Of a DNA stretch of 64,000 nt, positions 11,500-21,099 are shown one piece after another. The position numbers and the translations under genes are program-made. Every line of letters begins with the position of its first letter. The first letter of the stretch is position 1. The stretch lies in contig OZ316899.1 in the NCBI GenBank assembly GCA_973895155.1, positions 6,882,001-6,946,000 of the forward strand. The letters are read 5' to 3'. The notes beneath the pieces are model-generated. The model was not told the DNA's origin and did not search any database. It saw only the letters and a list, made by a program, of their open reading frames with translations. This stretch comes from Marsupella aquatica (lineage: Eukaryota > Marchantiophyta).

Positions 11500-11790
11500 T
11501 GTTAGGAATTGACTCGAGTTCCCAACTTAGTTAGTTTGGCCTTACTAGGGTTAGTGAACCTTGGATTACATTAGGATAAGATCCACTTAGTTTAGGCCCA
11601 CTCATCTTGGCCCCCTTGGGGGGTATAGGTTGGAGGGAGAGCACTCTCTCCCTCATTCTTTACATGTACTCTCATTTGCTATGGAGCCTTCAGGAGTTTC
11701 TCCACTCGGGGTGTCTTGTCGGTGTAGTGTCTGATTGACTCTCTCATGTTTCCGCATTGCTGTCTAGTCTGGAGCTGACGGTCTCTTACA
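11500..11790 (+). repeat. copia-1 3' LTR
   Basis: 291 bp matching the 5' LTR, preceded by a purine-rich primer (CAAGGTGGAGAT). It ends CTCTTACA, followed by the CTTGG duplication. Confidence 0.92.
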
Positions 11791-11795
11791 CTTGG

Positions 11796-12143
11796 GTGAG
11801 CTGGAAAGCTTTCAAGGAGAGCTACATCCACCTGAGATCAGCTGGGTCCGAGGGCGCCATAGGTTCTCGAGGTTTGCGGGTGTTATCTCGCTCGCTTGCC
11901 AAATCCTATCAAAAAAGCAGCCAAGCCGCATTTAGTCTCCCAAGGGAGCTTGCGTTGGGGAGGCAAGGCCAAGTAGCCGTGGAGTTTGAGTTCCAAGGGT
12001 GCTTGGCCCATAGACCATCAGTGGGGCAAGAACCCGGAGCTGGTTGCTAGAATCTGGGCCATTTTGGTCCCGACGTGTTGGGACAAGCTTTAGGATGAGC
12101 TACGCTATTTGGGCCATGAGCATGTCCTGGGGGCAGGGCGGTC
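11796..12143 (+). repeat. gypsy-2 3' LTR, second part
   Basis: Reverse-complement match to about 3060-3420, continuing the LTR broken at 6825. Joined lengths (734 + about 348 bp) agree with the 1.09-kb LTR at 3059-4152. The end near 12143 is approximate. Confidence 0.7.
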
Positions 12144-12332
12144 AATTGGTGATGGATAGGTACAAGGGGGAACCCGGGCTACGCCCAAGGAAGGAGTTGT
12201 TTAGGATAAATAGTGGGCATCGATTCTGGTTCCGGCTTATGGCATCGGGAGGACCTATCGCTGACCTACTTACCAATGTCTGTTGAGCTTGGATTAGGAT
12301 GCTAGACTTGGGGAGTTCTAGATCCTAAAGGG

Positions 12333-12985
12333 TTACTTACCAAGACGCTTGGTTGCTTGTGCAGACAATGAGGGCCATTGAGTAGCGATCGCGTTGGAGA
12401 GCAAGTGCGGCTTTGTATGGGAGGGGCCACTAGTGGTGCAAGTGGCACTAGGTTGCTTGCTCAAGGTATTCCGTGGAGGCATTTGGGCACCATGGGCACT
12501 TAGGTGTGTGAGCTGGGATTGGTGAGGGCGCTGGGTGGCAAGGTCCATCACTTTTTTGCATCCAGATAATTCTTTGACCGTCGAGGGTTTGTTCATTAAT
12601 CGTCTCATGGTTACTTTTAATTGTCCAATGTAATTTTGCACTGGTTCACCTTTTTTTGTGTCATGTTTTGTAATATGTTGTATAGATCCAATTCTTCTTT
12701 TGCTCTTCTATAATGATCTAAAAATTCTTTAGCAAAGTTGGGCCATGTTTTAAAATGATCAGTAGGGAATTGCATGTACCATACAAACGCCTCCTTATCC
12801 AAAGAACTCGGAAACAACTCTAATCGTGCTGTATCATTCTGTTCATGATTAGCTTTGAGCATCTCTTCAAACTAGGCCAAGTGTGTGTCTGCATCTTTGT
12901 CTGGTGCTCCTTTAAACATAGGTATTTTAACTCGTTGTGTCACAGTTGGTACTATTCTTAGGTTACTTCCCCCAATTGTTTGACC
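12333..12985 (-). pseudogene. Ty3/gypsy Gag fragment (gypsy-3)
   Basis: On the minus strand from 12985 the frame reads GQTIGGSNLRIVP, then VKIPMFKGAPDKDADTHLA. Next come LKANHEQNDTARLELFPSSL, AFVWYMQF and KTWPNFAKEFLDHYR: the capsid-type Gag domain with its W-containing helices. One TAG interrupts it near 12872, and a frameshift lies near 12630, after which QNYIGQLKVTMRRLMNKPS continues. The reading frame is cut at 12985 by the terminal GGG of MULE copy 2, so the N-terminal Gag part was displaced by that insertion. Confidence 0.65.
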
Positions 12986-13253
12986 GGGCATCACCACCGA
13001 GACAGGAAACAGGAAAACAGGAACTGTTACCAGTAAATATATGAAGTTCTCGGCCCATTTTTGATGGAAAGGTAAGACTTGATCGGGTTCCTTGCAACAA
13101 CAAAATTCACATGCTGTCTCTGTAACTGAATTACTTGTCCACCATATATGCGTAAACCATAGAGTGGGTCCCACCATACACAGGCTACTGAGGCGAGGCA
13201 CACTCAAAAATACCAATCTTAAAAATATCATCGGAATTGGTAAGGTACTGTAA

Positions 13254-13517
13254 TAGCGCTAGGCGCTAACAAAAAAACCAAGGGGTTTGAGATGAGACCA
13301 AATGGATTGAACGGTGTTCATAAATAAATAATTAAGTACACTTCAATGAAGTGTGACCTGGAAGGGGTAGATTTATATCCCACGAGAATAACTCAAATAT
13401 AGGAAAGTTCACAAACGGAGATTCCGTTCGCAAAGATAAGTACTGGAAAGCATTCGGACCATAATCAAACAAGATTCACTCAGAAAGGGACAAACTGAAG
13501 CTAGCGCCCGGCGCTAG
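13254..13517. repeat. palindromes 1 and 2 of the TAGCGCC-N-GGCGCTA family
   Basis: 13254-13268 (one C-to-T change) and 13503-13517 (perfect; the palindrome extends to 19 bp at 13501-13519). Both lie between the transposase stop at 13640 and the terminus at 12986. Confidence 0.9.
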
Positions 13518-13639
13518 CCATATGTTATAACAAAATATATACTGATAATGACTATCTGATTTGGTATCATTGAAAAGATGTGAAAAGTTCCAATGCGACA
13601 AATCAGTTTGGAGCCGTTGAACGTTACTAAATGTCTAGT

Positions 13640-14690
13640 CTATAAGTCCAGAGAATTCTGCCTAGCTAGAATGAGCCTCACCTCACCTACAGTCATAATT
13701 GGCTGACTAGCCAAAGTTGAATCCACCACATCTAGTTTTAGGACGTTGGTATACACCCAACAAAGATGCTTGCACGGCATGAAGCGCCTGCCATGAGAAT
13801 GGCGACGATAGAAGTCCTCACAAGAACAACATGGGAAAATGCAAATTTGTACCCAATAAGTGTTTGCCGTGCGAAGTCTCTCTTGGGTTTGGATCTGGAA
13901 TTGTTTGCCCCAAGAGTTCCCGACAGAAACATCAAATTGTTGAACGAGGATCATCGACTCCTTGTTTGTGGATTCAATTCTTTTGTTGTGCCCTTGCAAA
14001 AGATTTGAACGTGGGATTGTATTTTTACCATTCCTGCTCCGAAGGCGGATATTTGGCTCAAGGAGATTGATTTTCTCCGGGAAAAGGTTCACAATGATTC
14101 GCAAGTCAAAAGGAGATGGAGCAGCCTGACGTTTGGCCTCTGGATTGATAGCAATCCCTTGCTGAGTCAGGAATTGGACCTCAGCCTCGGAAAGATTAGT
14201 TCCTTTCAAAACGGGCAGGCTATGAGGAAATGGGGGAAGATTCACCACATTACGACGGGGCCGGCTCTTATAGCATGCACTATTGGGACAAAACCAAATC
14301 ATCTTGGGGTGTGGTTCTCCCCTGAACACACGATATCCTTTGACAACAATGCCAACTACACCATCCGTTGACGGGTAACCAACCTTTTTAAGACGATTGC
14401 GACAGTCATCTCGATCCAATTTTCCACAAAGAGATCCATTACATTGAGGCCCTGCACCATGTCTCGTCACTCTTCGTAGGTGCCACGCCCCTGGTCGCAC
14501 ATCTGTCTCCAACACAGCTGAGTCATGGACAACCTTTTGGAGGTTGGGAGGTGCACTATGCGGGGCTGCGGATGACCTTGTTGACCTCCTCCAGGGCAGA
14601 GTACTCCAATGACTGCCTTCTTCAATTTCACTTTCTGACAGGTCCACAACGCCAATGTCATGGTGTGATGCCAAGCCAGGAATCACTGGG
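13640..14690 (-). CDS. MULE transposase C-terminal region with SWIM zinc finger (copy 2)
   Basis: The open frame of about 350 codons matches 39.9-40.94 kb throughout: GAGPQCNGSLCG, VGYPSTDGVVGIV, FRGEPHPKMIWFCPN and CYKSRPRR. It contains a cysteine-rich module (QCNG...CRNR...WFCPNSACYKS). At about 13760-13830 there is a SWIM finger, C-x-C-x15-C-x-H (CSCEDFYRRHS ... MPCKHL). SWIM fingers follow the catalytic core in Mutator-like transposases and aid DNA or protein binding. This copy has no stop or frameshift over the whole span, unlike the same part of copy 1. It is interrupted upstream at about 14690 by the inserted retroelement, so it cannot be a complete transposase. Confidence 0.75.
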
Positions 14691-14940
14691 CTAGTTTAAA
14701 GGGAAAAGGGAAGTGTACCCTAGAAACACCTTAGTATAGTTACATAAATAAGGAAAATATAAACAATTAAGGGTGACTATGGAACCCAAGCCGAGGCCGG
14801 AAGTAAGGACGCCAGGGGAGAGAACACGATTAGGGTTAGGGCACGCTAAGTGCCGGCGGCTAGGGGTAACCAACGGGAGGGAGAACCAGAGGAGGAGAGG
14901 GGTAAGGACCGCTCGTGAGGAATAGTAGCTCATTTGCAAG

Positions 14941-17900
14941 CACGAACTGAGCAGGCGACTACGGGCGGCCAACTACTGTCAACTGCTTAGGCAAGCGCTC
15001 AGGGTGGGAACAGATACCGACTATCAACTCGAGAAGGGTATGAGCAACGTCAATCAAGCGGCACATTTTTGGGGATGCCTGTTCGAACGGGAAACTGAGT
15101 ACATTGGGACTTACGAGGACGCAGAATCGGAGAGAGCAGCTCGAGAATGGTAGGAGCTCGCCCGATTGTGGGAGCTGCAAAAAGCTGCCTTCTTAGGAGG
15201 AGAACTCATCAAGGCTGAATTCCTGTGGACGCCTACTGGCAATGAGCTAGACGACCTGTTGTTTTGCGAAGACAGAGTCGTCGGCATCCGAGAAGCCATC
15301 AAACGCTGCAACGACATACACTGGGAGTTGAAGGGTAGCACGGAGGGGTGGACAAAGGCAACCGTGCTAGGAGAGACATCCACGACAGCCGAGATGAAGA
15401 GGAAGGGGAACAACAACGAAGAGGCCACCCCAGAAAAAAGAATGCGGTCGGCGGCACCAAAGAAGCCAGCAGAACAACAGAGCAAGAGGCAAAGAGAAGC
15501 CGAGGAGGAGGAGGAGGGTGTCCAACAAACGATGACACCTGGAAAGGCTGGGCGGCGACCCTACCGGAGGAAGTGCAATTACACTTTGCACGGGAGGAGG
15601 ATGCATGTTTTACAGCCATGCAGACCAAGAAGTACCAAGGCTTCATGGCCGGATCCGGCTTGGAAGCCTTCGTAAGATTACCATGGCTGAAGCCGGAGGT
15701 GCCGGACTCAGACTTGTTAGAATTCGTGGGATCATGGGAACCCGAGACCAATTCCATGAGGGTGTATGGGAAGGATTTCTATCTCACTCCCCGGGTGATT
15801 GCTGAAGTGTTTGGCTTGCCGATGGGTAATAAGACCAAGGTTGATACCAGGAAGACCTTACTTGACAAGGAGTTTCGGTCGTTCCCAGGACCATCAACAA
15901 AGAATGGCTTCTTTCGGAACACCTGCACCAACCCGCACATCGGAGAGATGATCAATTTCTTGCGGGTGACCATGCACTGTAACTTGCCGAGGGCAGAGAT
16001 CGGCAAGGCTCAGGTCTACCTGGCAGAAAGGCCAGACCCAAGCCGGGATTACAACGGGTACCTCCTCAACCAACTGAAGAAGATCTTGAAGGAGGAACAG
16101 CAGGTGATCGGCGTGGGAAGCGTGTCCCGGCTTGGCTATCACATGCCGCTGTTGTGCCGGTATGCCAGAAGTCAAATCTTTGCCCCAGTACTTCCCCTAT
16201 CGGCAAGAGCACCGGAGGAGGTCCCGGAGCAGAGGCCGGCACCAGAGAAGCCCAACCAGCCTGACAGTCCGACAATCGAGCAAGTGTTTAGACCAAGGAA
16301 AGAAGACTTGCCGATGCAGCAACCAGGCATGCAGAATCTGCTGAAATTGCTGGAGAAGGAAAGGAGAACAGTTCCGGCAACGGCAACAGCAACAGCAACG
16401 GCACCGATACAGGATGCTGCCCCAGAATCCGACCTAAGCCGGCTTACAAGGGAAAACCCCTTTACTGGAGTCAAGGAGAGAGGGAGGCCGGAACACGAGC
16501 CGGGAGTCCGGATGTATGTAGGAGCCTCAAGTCCCAAAGCCGAGGAAAAGCAGGTCGTAGCTCCCGGCCACGACAAGGAGAACAAGAGATCAACACGGAA
16601 ACCGGAGGAGGAACCAAGACCGGTGAGAGGTGAAGCCGTGTTCACGACAAAACCAGGAGAACAGCGGGAGAAGCCGGTAGTCCAAGCCGAGGAGGAGGCG
16701 ATAGAGGACTACAGCAATGATGACTCCGGCTACGGGTCGGATCATCATGTTCCAAGAGTAAGGACCTGTGGCCGGTTCATCCCCACGCTCCCAAGAGTAG
16801 TTTGAGGAGACCCAAGCCAGCAGAGCAGCCCCGACTCTCCCCCACCAGATGTCGCTCCCCCGAGCTTTGACGGCATAAAACAGACAGCGCAGGAATTTCA
16901 GGAGCGAATCAGGGAGGAAGAGGAGGCAGCCCTGGCTAGGGAAAAGGATTTACCAGGAGGAGAATGGCCAGAGGACATCAGGCGGCTTGCAGAAAAACGA
17001 AGCAACCCTCTTGCCACCGTACAAGAAATCCGCAAGACGGCTTGGGAGCAGAGGCCGCGGTGGTTGATGCCGATGACTTCTAGTTTCTCCACCTATGCTA
17101 AGGATAGAGCCATGGAGTACGGGGAAATGTATGGAGAGCTGGCGCTCAACATCTTTGGGGAGGAGTTGGAGCAAGGACCCTTTTTCCAGAGGGAGATGTT
17201 GGAGAAGCGCCAATTAGAAGAAGCGGTGGCTTTGGAAAGAAGCAAGAAGGACGAGGTCATCCATCGGCTTAGGGCAAGAGAAGCCGAAATCAAAGACCTG
17301 AGGGCGGCCAAGAAAGCCCAAGATGAGCTGCGGATTAAGCGGCATGAGCTAAATATCATGCAGGGCCAATTGGATACCGCACAGTCTGATAATCGGATTA
17401 TCGAGAATAAACTGACTCAAACCCAAGGAGAGTTGGCCGATGCGATCAAGGAGCGGGAGAAGTGGAAGCGAGAGCTGAGGGATGCAGAGGAGGCCCACAT
17501 AACGGCCAACAACCGGGCCATGGCGGAGACCCAGAGAAGGGAAAGGGCATTGAAGGGGGAGCTCGAGGTTATCCGCAGAGCCCTTGAGAAGAAGGAGGCC
17601 GAGTTAGGGAAATCCTATCAAGGGATTATTGCGCTGCAGCAGGAGCTTGCGTCCCTGACGGCCAGCTTCAAAGCCGACCTGCGTGAGAAGGACAATATGC
17701 TCGATCAGACTTACGCCAAGATGAACCAGATGGAGTCTGTCATCATTGCAGAGCTCGACAAGGAGTTAAGAGCGACCCAGGAGGAGAGAGCTGTGTTTAA
17801 AAAGGAATTGGAGGAAGCCCAGAAGGAGCTGGAGGAGGCGCGCAAGGACCTGGATGAAGTGCAGGAGGAGTTGGAGGAAAGCACGCGGAAGCTAGAGAAC

Positions 17901-18457
17901 TCACAACGACGAGCCGACAACCAAACGGAGCGGCTGAAGAAACAAGCCGCAGTATTTAAGTGCTTGGCTTCATCAGGGCCAACTCAAATTGAGGCCACTA
18001 AGTTACCAGGAGTGGTACTGGCCGAAGGACAAACCGCGCCATTTGCACCAGTGCCGGAAGTAAGTGAGAAGGGGAAGGGGCCAGCTGCCGAACCAGAAAA
18101 GAAGAAGAACGGAAAACTTCAGGGTCAAGGAGTAATACGGCTCCACAGGCCGTGGTGACCATGGAGGTAAACCCAACACCGACCTCAGGCAGGATTACGA
18201 CAGAGGCTCCAACTACCCTAGAAGAAGGGGATGACAAAGCCGAGGCCAGGATACTCGGTAATGAAGCCGAGGCTGAGGCCGTAGCTGAGGCTGATGTTGA
18301 AGCCGATACCGTAGCCGATGCCGGGGGTGGACCCAGTCAGGCCGATGGAGAGTTGACTCAGTCAAGGACAGGTAATCTGTCAGAGAACGAACCTACGGCA
18401 GTGGCTGAGGAGGAAGCATTGGGGGCGTCCACTAGGGAACAGACACCGCTGCCATGA
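14941..18457 (+). pseudogene. Retroelement protein: mobile-domain-like N-terminus plus long coiled coil
   Basis: Coding begins around 14941 in one frame (HELSRRLRAANYCQLL; one TAG near 15150), with a basic, Glu-rich stretch. It shifts near 15530 to the frame that stays open to 18158, except for a single TGA at 16803. Residues around VYGKDFYLTPRVIAEVFGLP resemble the phrase seen in plant mobile-domain proteins. A Pro/Glu-rich linker with a TATATATA run follows. The 17064-17960 part is a heptad-rich coiled coil (EELEEARKDLDEVQEELEES). A second frameshift near 18105 leads to an Ala/Glu/Asp repeat tail ending at 18457. The coiled coil suggests a structural, Gag-like role. Function is not established. 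A related gene lies at 57410-58701. Confidence 0.55.
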
Positions 18458-19485
18458 CGGTGGTGGAGGGCCGCTCCTTTCAAGGAGGGCGGACGTGGAG
18501 GGAGGAGGCGTGAGTGGGCAGGGCGGGCTCAGATCTCTAAGTTTAGGATTAGGATCAGGACCAGGAGGCGGCCCTGACACTTAGCTTAGTGGGATTGCGG
18601 TTCCACTGGTAAGAGCAACACTTGTACTCCTGCCTCGCTGTACATAGGTAGATTCAGTTAGGTAGATTAGGCTTACGCTGCAAAGAATTAGGCGGATCCA
18701 CTACCAGGATAAGTACCTGGGCAGCGGGGAGCTCAGGGCCTCTTCTTTAGCAAGTTTTTAGTTGCACCAGCCGGGCTGGGATCAAGTAGTAAGAAAAGCT
18801 CTCGATTAGTCATACAGTGACCCTTGTGTATATTCATGTTTCCTCATGCCTAAGAGCTGAATAGAGTTGGCCTCACGGCTTAGTTCGCAGAGCTTGTGTA
18901 TGAGATGTACTATTTGTATGGCAAGTGCATGGTATGACTCAGTCAGAAGGAGTCATTTTGCTATTTGTGTGTCGCATTAACTTGAGTGAAGAGTGCCCAC
19001 ATCAACTAATAGATGAAGGAAAGTAAGCAAGGGAGTGAGAGTTGGATGTGTTGAGCTGAGAGAGGTCTTAGCGGCTTAACCAAGCCTATTGGGGATCATT
19101 CCGGCGGCGGAATCCAAATATACCTAACAAGGAGGGGAAGACAAGGGAAGGCCTAGATTAGGCTGGATACGTATCTCATGACCCGATGAAGGATTTGTCC
19201 AGTATATGTGTGTAAGTTGTTAATAGTATTAGTAGAAGGAGGTTAGCAGCGTCCCATGCCACTAAGCCGCGAAAATGGCCTCGCCAAGCGCGAAACCTGC
19301 GGGAATCGGCTTGTGAAGGGGGGTTTCTGGGGTTTAGGGAGCCATGGGACGCACCACACATGGTGAATAGGACCCGATGCAACGGGGGAGAATTCAGTCT
19401 TGTTTAAGTTTTTCCTTTTCATGCCTCGAGTATTTGGTGATGTTACAAGAATAGTGTCATGCCGATGGGAGTCTTGTGCTGAGAT
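18458..19485 (+). repeat. LTR-like noncoding end of the inserted retroelement
   Basis: No gene. Segment 18851-19360 recurs in inverted orientation at 63265-63772. It contains the near-palindrome TTCCGGCGGCGGAA (about 19101-19114). A similar block (TTCCGGCGACGGAA, followed by TACAAAACATACC) occurs downstream of the related gene near 59390. This supports a shared terminal or LTR region for the family. Confidence 0.55.
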
Positions 19486-19506
19486 TTTAGGGTTTAGGGT
19501 TTAGGG
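19486..19506 (+). repeat. Three TTTAGGG units (plant telomere-type repeat)
   Basis: Exactly three TTTAGGG copies in a row at the junction between the inserted retroelement and MULE copy 2 sequence. Related GGTTTAGGGA also occurs at about 19331. The run is too short to be a telomere. Confidence 0.9.
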
Positions 19507-19867
19507 TTTGACCTTTCCTCTTCATAGACTTTGTGGTAACATCCCCATTGAGAGGGCCATTCCTTTCCAGGTTGAATTCAGCCGCACCGGAAAGAAGCAT
19601 ATTGGAAGCATCTTAGAAAAGTTTTGAAGAACCCGCCTGGTCTGCCGAACGGAATGCCAATTCCCAAATTGTAGGTCCGGTTCCTCGGTTAAGACCTCTC
19701 TTATACGCCGTATACGCAGCAACTTGTGAAAGAGCCCTATTTTGATCCATCTCACATGCTTAAAAAAGACCAGCCTTTTTCTTAGTTTGCCAAGCCTTCA
19801 TTATGGAACGTGCCGCCTCTGAAGTAGTACAGTTAGGAATCATAGCGCTTTCCTCTACGCTTTTGTT
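19507..19867 (-). pseudogene. MULE copy 2 transposase, start of second exon
   Basis: Minus-strand translation from 19867 gives MKAWQTKKKAGLF, MDQNRALSQVAAYTAYKRG, GPTIWELAFRSADQAGSS and LERNGPLNGD. These match copy 1 at 39.45-39.77 kb (MKAWATKKKVGLF, VDQNRALSQVTGYSAYRKG, GPTIWELAFRSADQAGSP, LERSTPLNGD). The splice acceptor (TTTTATGCAG before 19867) lines up with that of copy 1 at 39414. Two in-frame stops are present (after KAGLF and SKLF). The exon breaks off at about 19507, where telomere-type repeats and retroelement sequence begin. Confidence 0.75.
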
Positions 19868-20201
19868 CTGCATAAAACATTTGGAAATATGACTTAGTCA
19901 CTGCATTCAATAAAGAAACGTTTGAACCAAATCACTTTGTAAGGTTTTCGGGTTTAATCAATGCTAGCGCCTGGCGCTACCACCATTCACACTAGAATAT
20001 GGACAAATACGAGTAACAAGTGCTTAATAAAAACTAGCGCCGGGCGCTAGTATCAAAACTCGGGAAAATATTGGAGTGGAACTAGGACACGAATGTCACT
20101 GGAAATAATGATAGCGCCAGGCGCTAGTATGACTTTGTTTGATTCCTTCTTTTAAAATGTTGATTTTGAGTGTTTGCTTGTTTATGGATGTTGAAACTCA
20201 C
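19868..20201 (-). other. MULE copy 2 transposase intron containing three palindromes
   Basis: The putative donor GTGAGT starts at 20201 and the acceptor CAG ends at 19868 on the minus strand. Within it are perfect copies of TAGCGCC-N-GGCGCTA at 19965-19979 (centre T), 20035-20049 (centre G) and 20112-20126 (centre A). The equivalent copy 1 intron (39196-39414) has two copies. Confidence 0.65.
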
Positions 20202-20402
20202 CAAACAAATGAAATTTGCCCATAGGTTCTTGAAGTTCGAATCTGAAACCATCTGGACCTGTCTTACCTTGAGTACACAAACGATGTCTCACTGAGGTCA
20301 TGAATAGACAGTAACATAGTAAAAAGTGACTCACGATTAAACATAATATAAGAGTCATCGGTATCCAAATGACAGACAGACTCTCACCCGCTATGACGAC
20401 CA

Positions 20403-21099
20403 TACAATCACTTTAATGTTGTCCCGGATATGCAACTCTTGTATAATCGGCAGGGGTCTACATTTTTATATGGACTAAAAAGTTGGCTATACAAAATAAT
20501 AAAATTTCAAAAAACTTGGGTTTTCCACTTTTTAAAATTTTCAAGTCATGTAAAAGGGTTGGTTTTCTTCCTTTTCCATATGAAATTAAAAAATATTCCT
20601 ACACATGCTGGAATTTTTATTAAAAGATTTTTAAAATTTTAATAAAAATCCTGAAAAGCTGGCTAGTTTGGCTGTAGACCCCCCTGTATTAAAAAAAACC
20701 CATATAATTTGGTTTTGATCAACTTTTAGTACATCAAAACATGTTTGGTTTTCTTTTTAAGTTACATTTTTGGATTCCTTAAGTTGAGAGGTACAAGATT
20801 TTAGAAGACTAAAATAAAATCTAAGATGGTCAATTGGATATATGGCCATTATAAGGAATTAAAAACTTGCCTTATAAAAAGGGGAGTTGCATACCCGGGA
20901 ATGTTGTATGTTACATATCTTAATAAAAAGCGAGACCTCAGCAAAACACAATCTACACACCTCTGATGGACGAGTGAGATAGTACACTATCACAAACATA
21001 TGACGTTGTGTACAGTTCAGTGACATAAACTGATGACCTTACAGTACTCTCGACAGTACTACACTTGCCATTGACATTGGGACCACCGCTTATCAATAA
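20403..21099. other. AT-rich noncoding stretch with a strong hairpin
   Basis: No gene is visible. An inverted repeat at 20613-20649 has perfect 13-base arms (ATTTTTATTAAAA) and an 11-base loop. The stretch lies between the end of MULE copy 2 homology and the reverse-transcriptase element. Confidence 0.5.

Larger units (their letters stand above)
6826..11790 (+). mobile_element. Ty1/copia element copia-1, complete ends, reverse transcriptase deleted
   Basis: Two near-identical LTRs (6826-7118 and 11500-11790), both starting TGTTAGG and ending CTCTTACA, bound 4965 bp. The flanking 5-bp duplication is CTTGG (6821-6825 and 11791-11795). Internally the order is primer-binding site, leader, Gag with zinc knuckle, protease, integrase, then RNase H. 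Integrase before RNase H is the copia order. Reverse transcriptase is absent: sequence jumps from the integrase C-terminal linker at about 10875 straight to the RNase H entry at 10884. The element sits inside the gypsy-2 LTR, so it is younger than gypsy-2. Several in-frame stops and one frameshift show it is dead as a protein source. Confidence 0.9.
14691..19506 (+). mobile_element. Retroelement inserted in MULE copy 2 (mobile-domain-like/coiled-coil family)
   Basis: It interrupts the copy 2 transposase frame: codons homologous to copy 1 stop at 14690 on one side and at about 19507 on the other. It carries one long plus-strand gene (about 14941-18457) and then about 1 kb of noncoding LTR-like sequence, part of which is present in inverted orientation at 63265-63772. 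No protease, reverse transcriptase or integrase is seen, so it resembles a non-autonomous large retrotransposon derivative. I could not identify a 5' LTR or a clean target-site duplication. Confidence 0.55.
12986..20402 (-). mobile_element. MULE-like DNA transposon copy 2, partial, split by a retroelement
   Basis: The lower end (12986) begins GGGCATCACCACCGAGACA, followed by AAACAG and CTGTTACCAG motifs. These align with the right terminus of copy 1 read inward from 49589 (GGGTATGATAGCCATGACA, then AAACAG and CTGTTACCAG). Inside, on the minus strand, lie the transposase C-terminal exon in two pieces (19867-19507 and 14690-13640) and an intron at 19868-20201. Five palindromes of the TAGCGCC-N-GGCGCTA family are present. 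A retroelement occupies roughly 14.69-19.5 kb. Homology fades near 20.4 kb, so the catalytic core and the other terminus are missing. Confidence 0.7.

Noticed and set aside
15299-16645. Long minus-strand open frames opposite the coiled-coil gene
   Set aside because: They are antisense to a frame with clear heptads and motif-like phrases; they show low-complexity Ser/Leu/Gly translation only.
19486-19506. Interpretation as a real or interstitial telomere array
   Set aside because: Only three units are present; such short runs are common as teloboxes or repair filler.
20182-20403. Minus-strand 73-residue hydrophobic frame as a membrane protein
   Set aside because: It overlaps the donor side of the MULE copy 2 intron and shows no conserved motif; likely remnant transposase exon plus chance frame.
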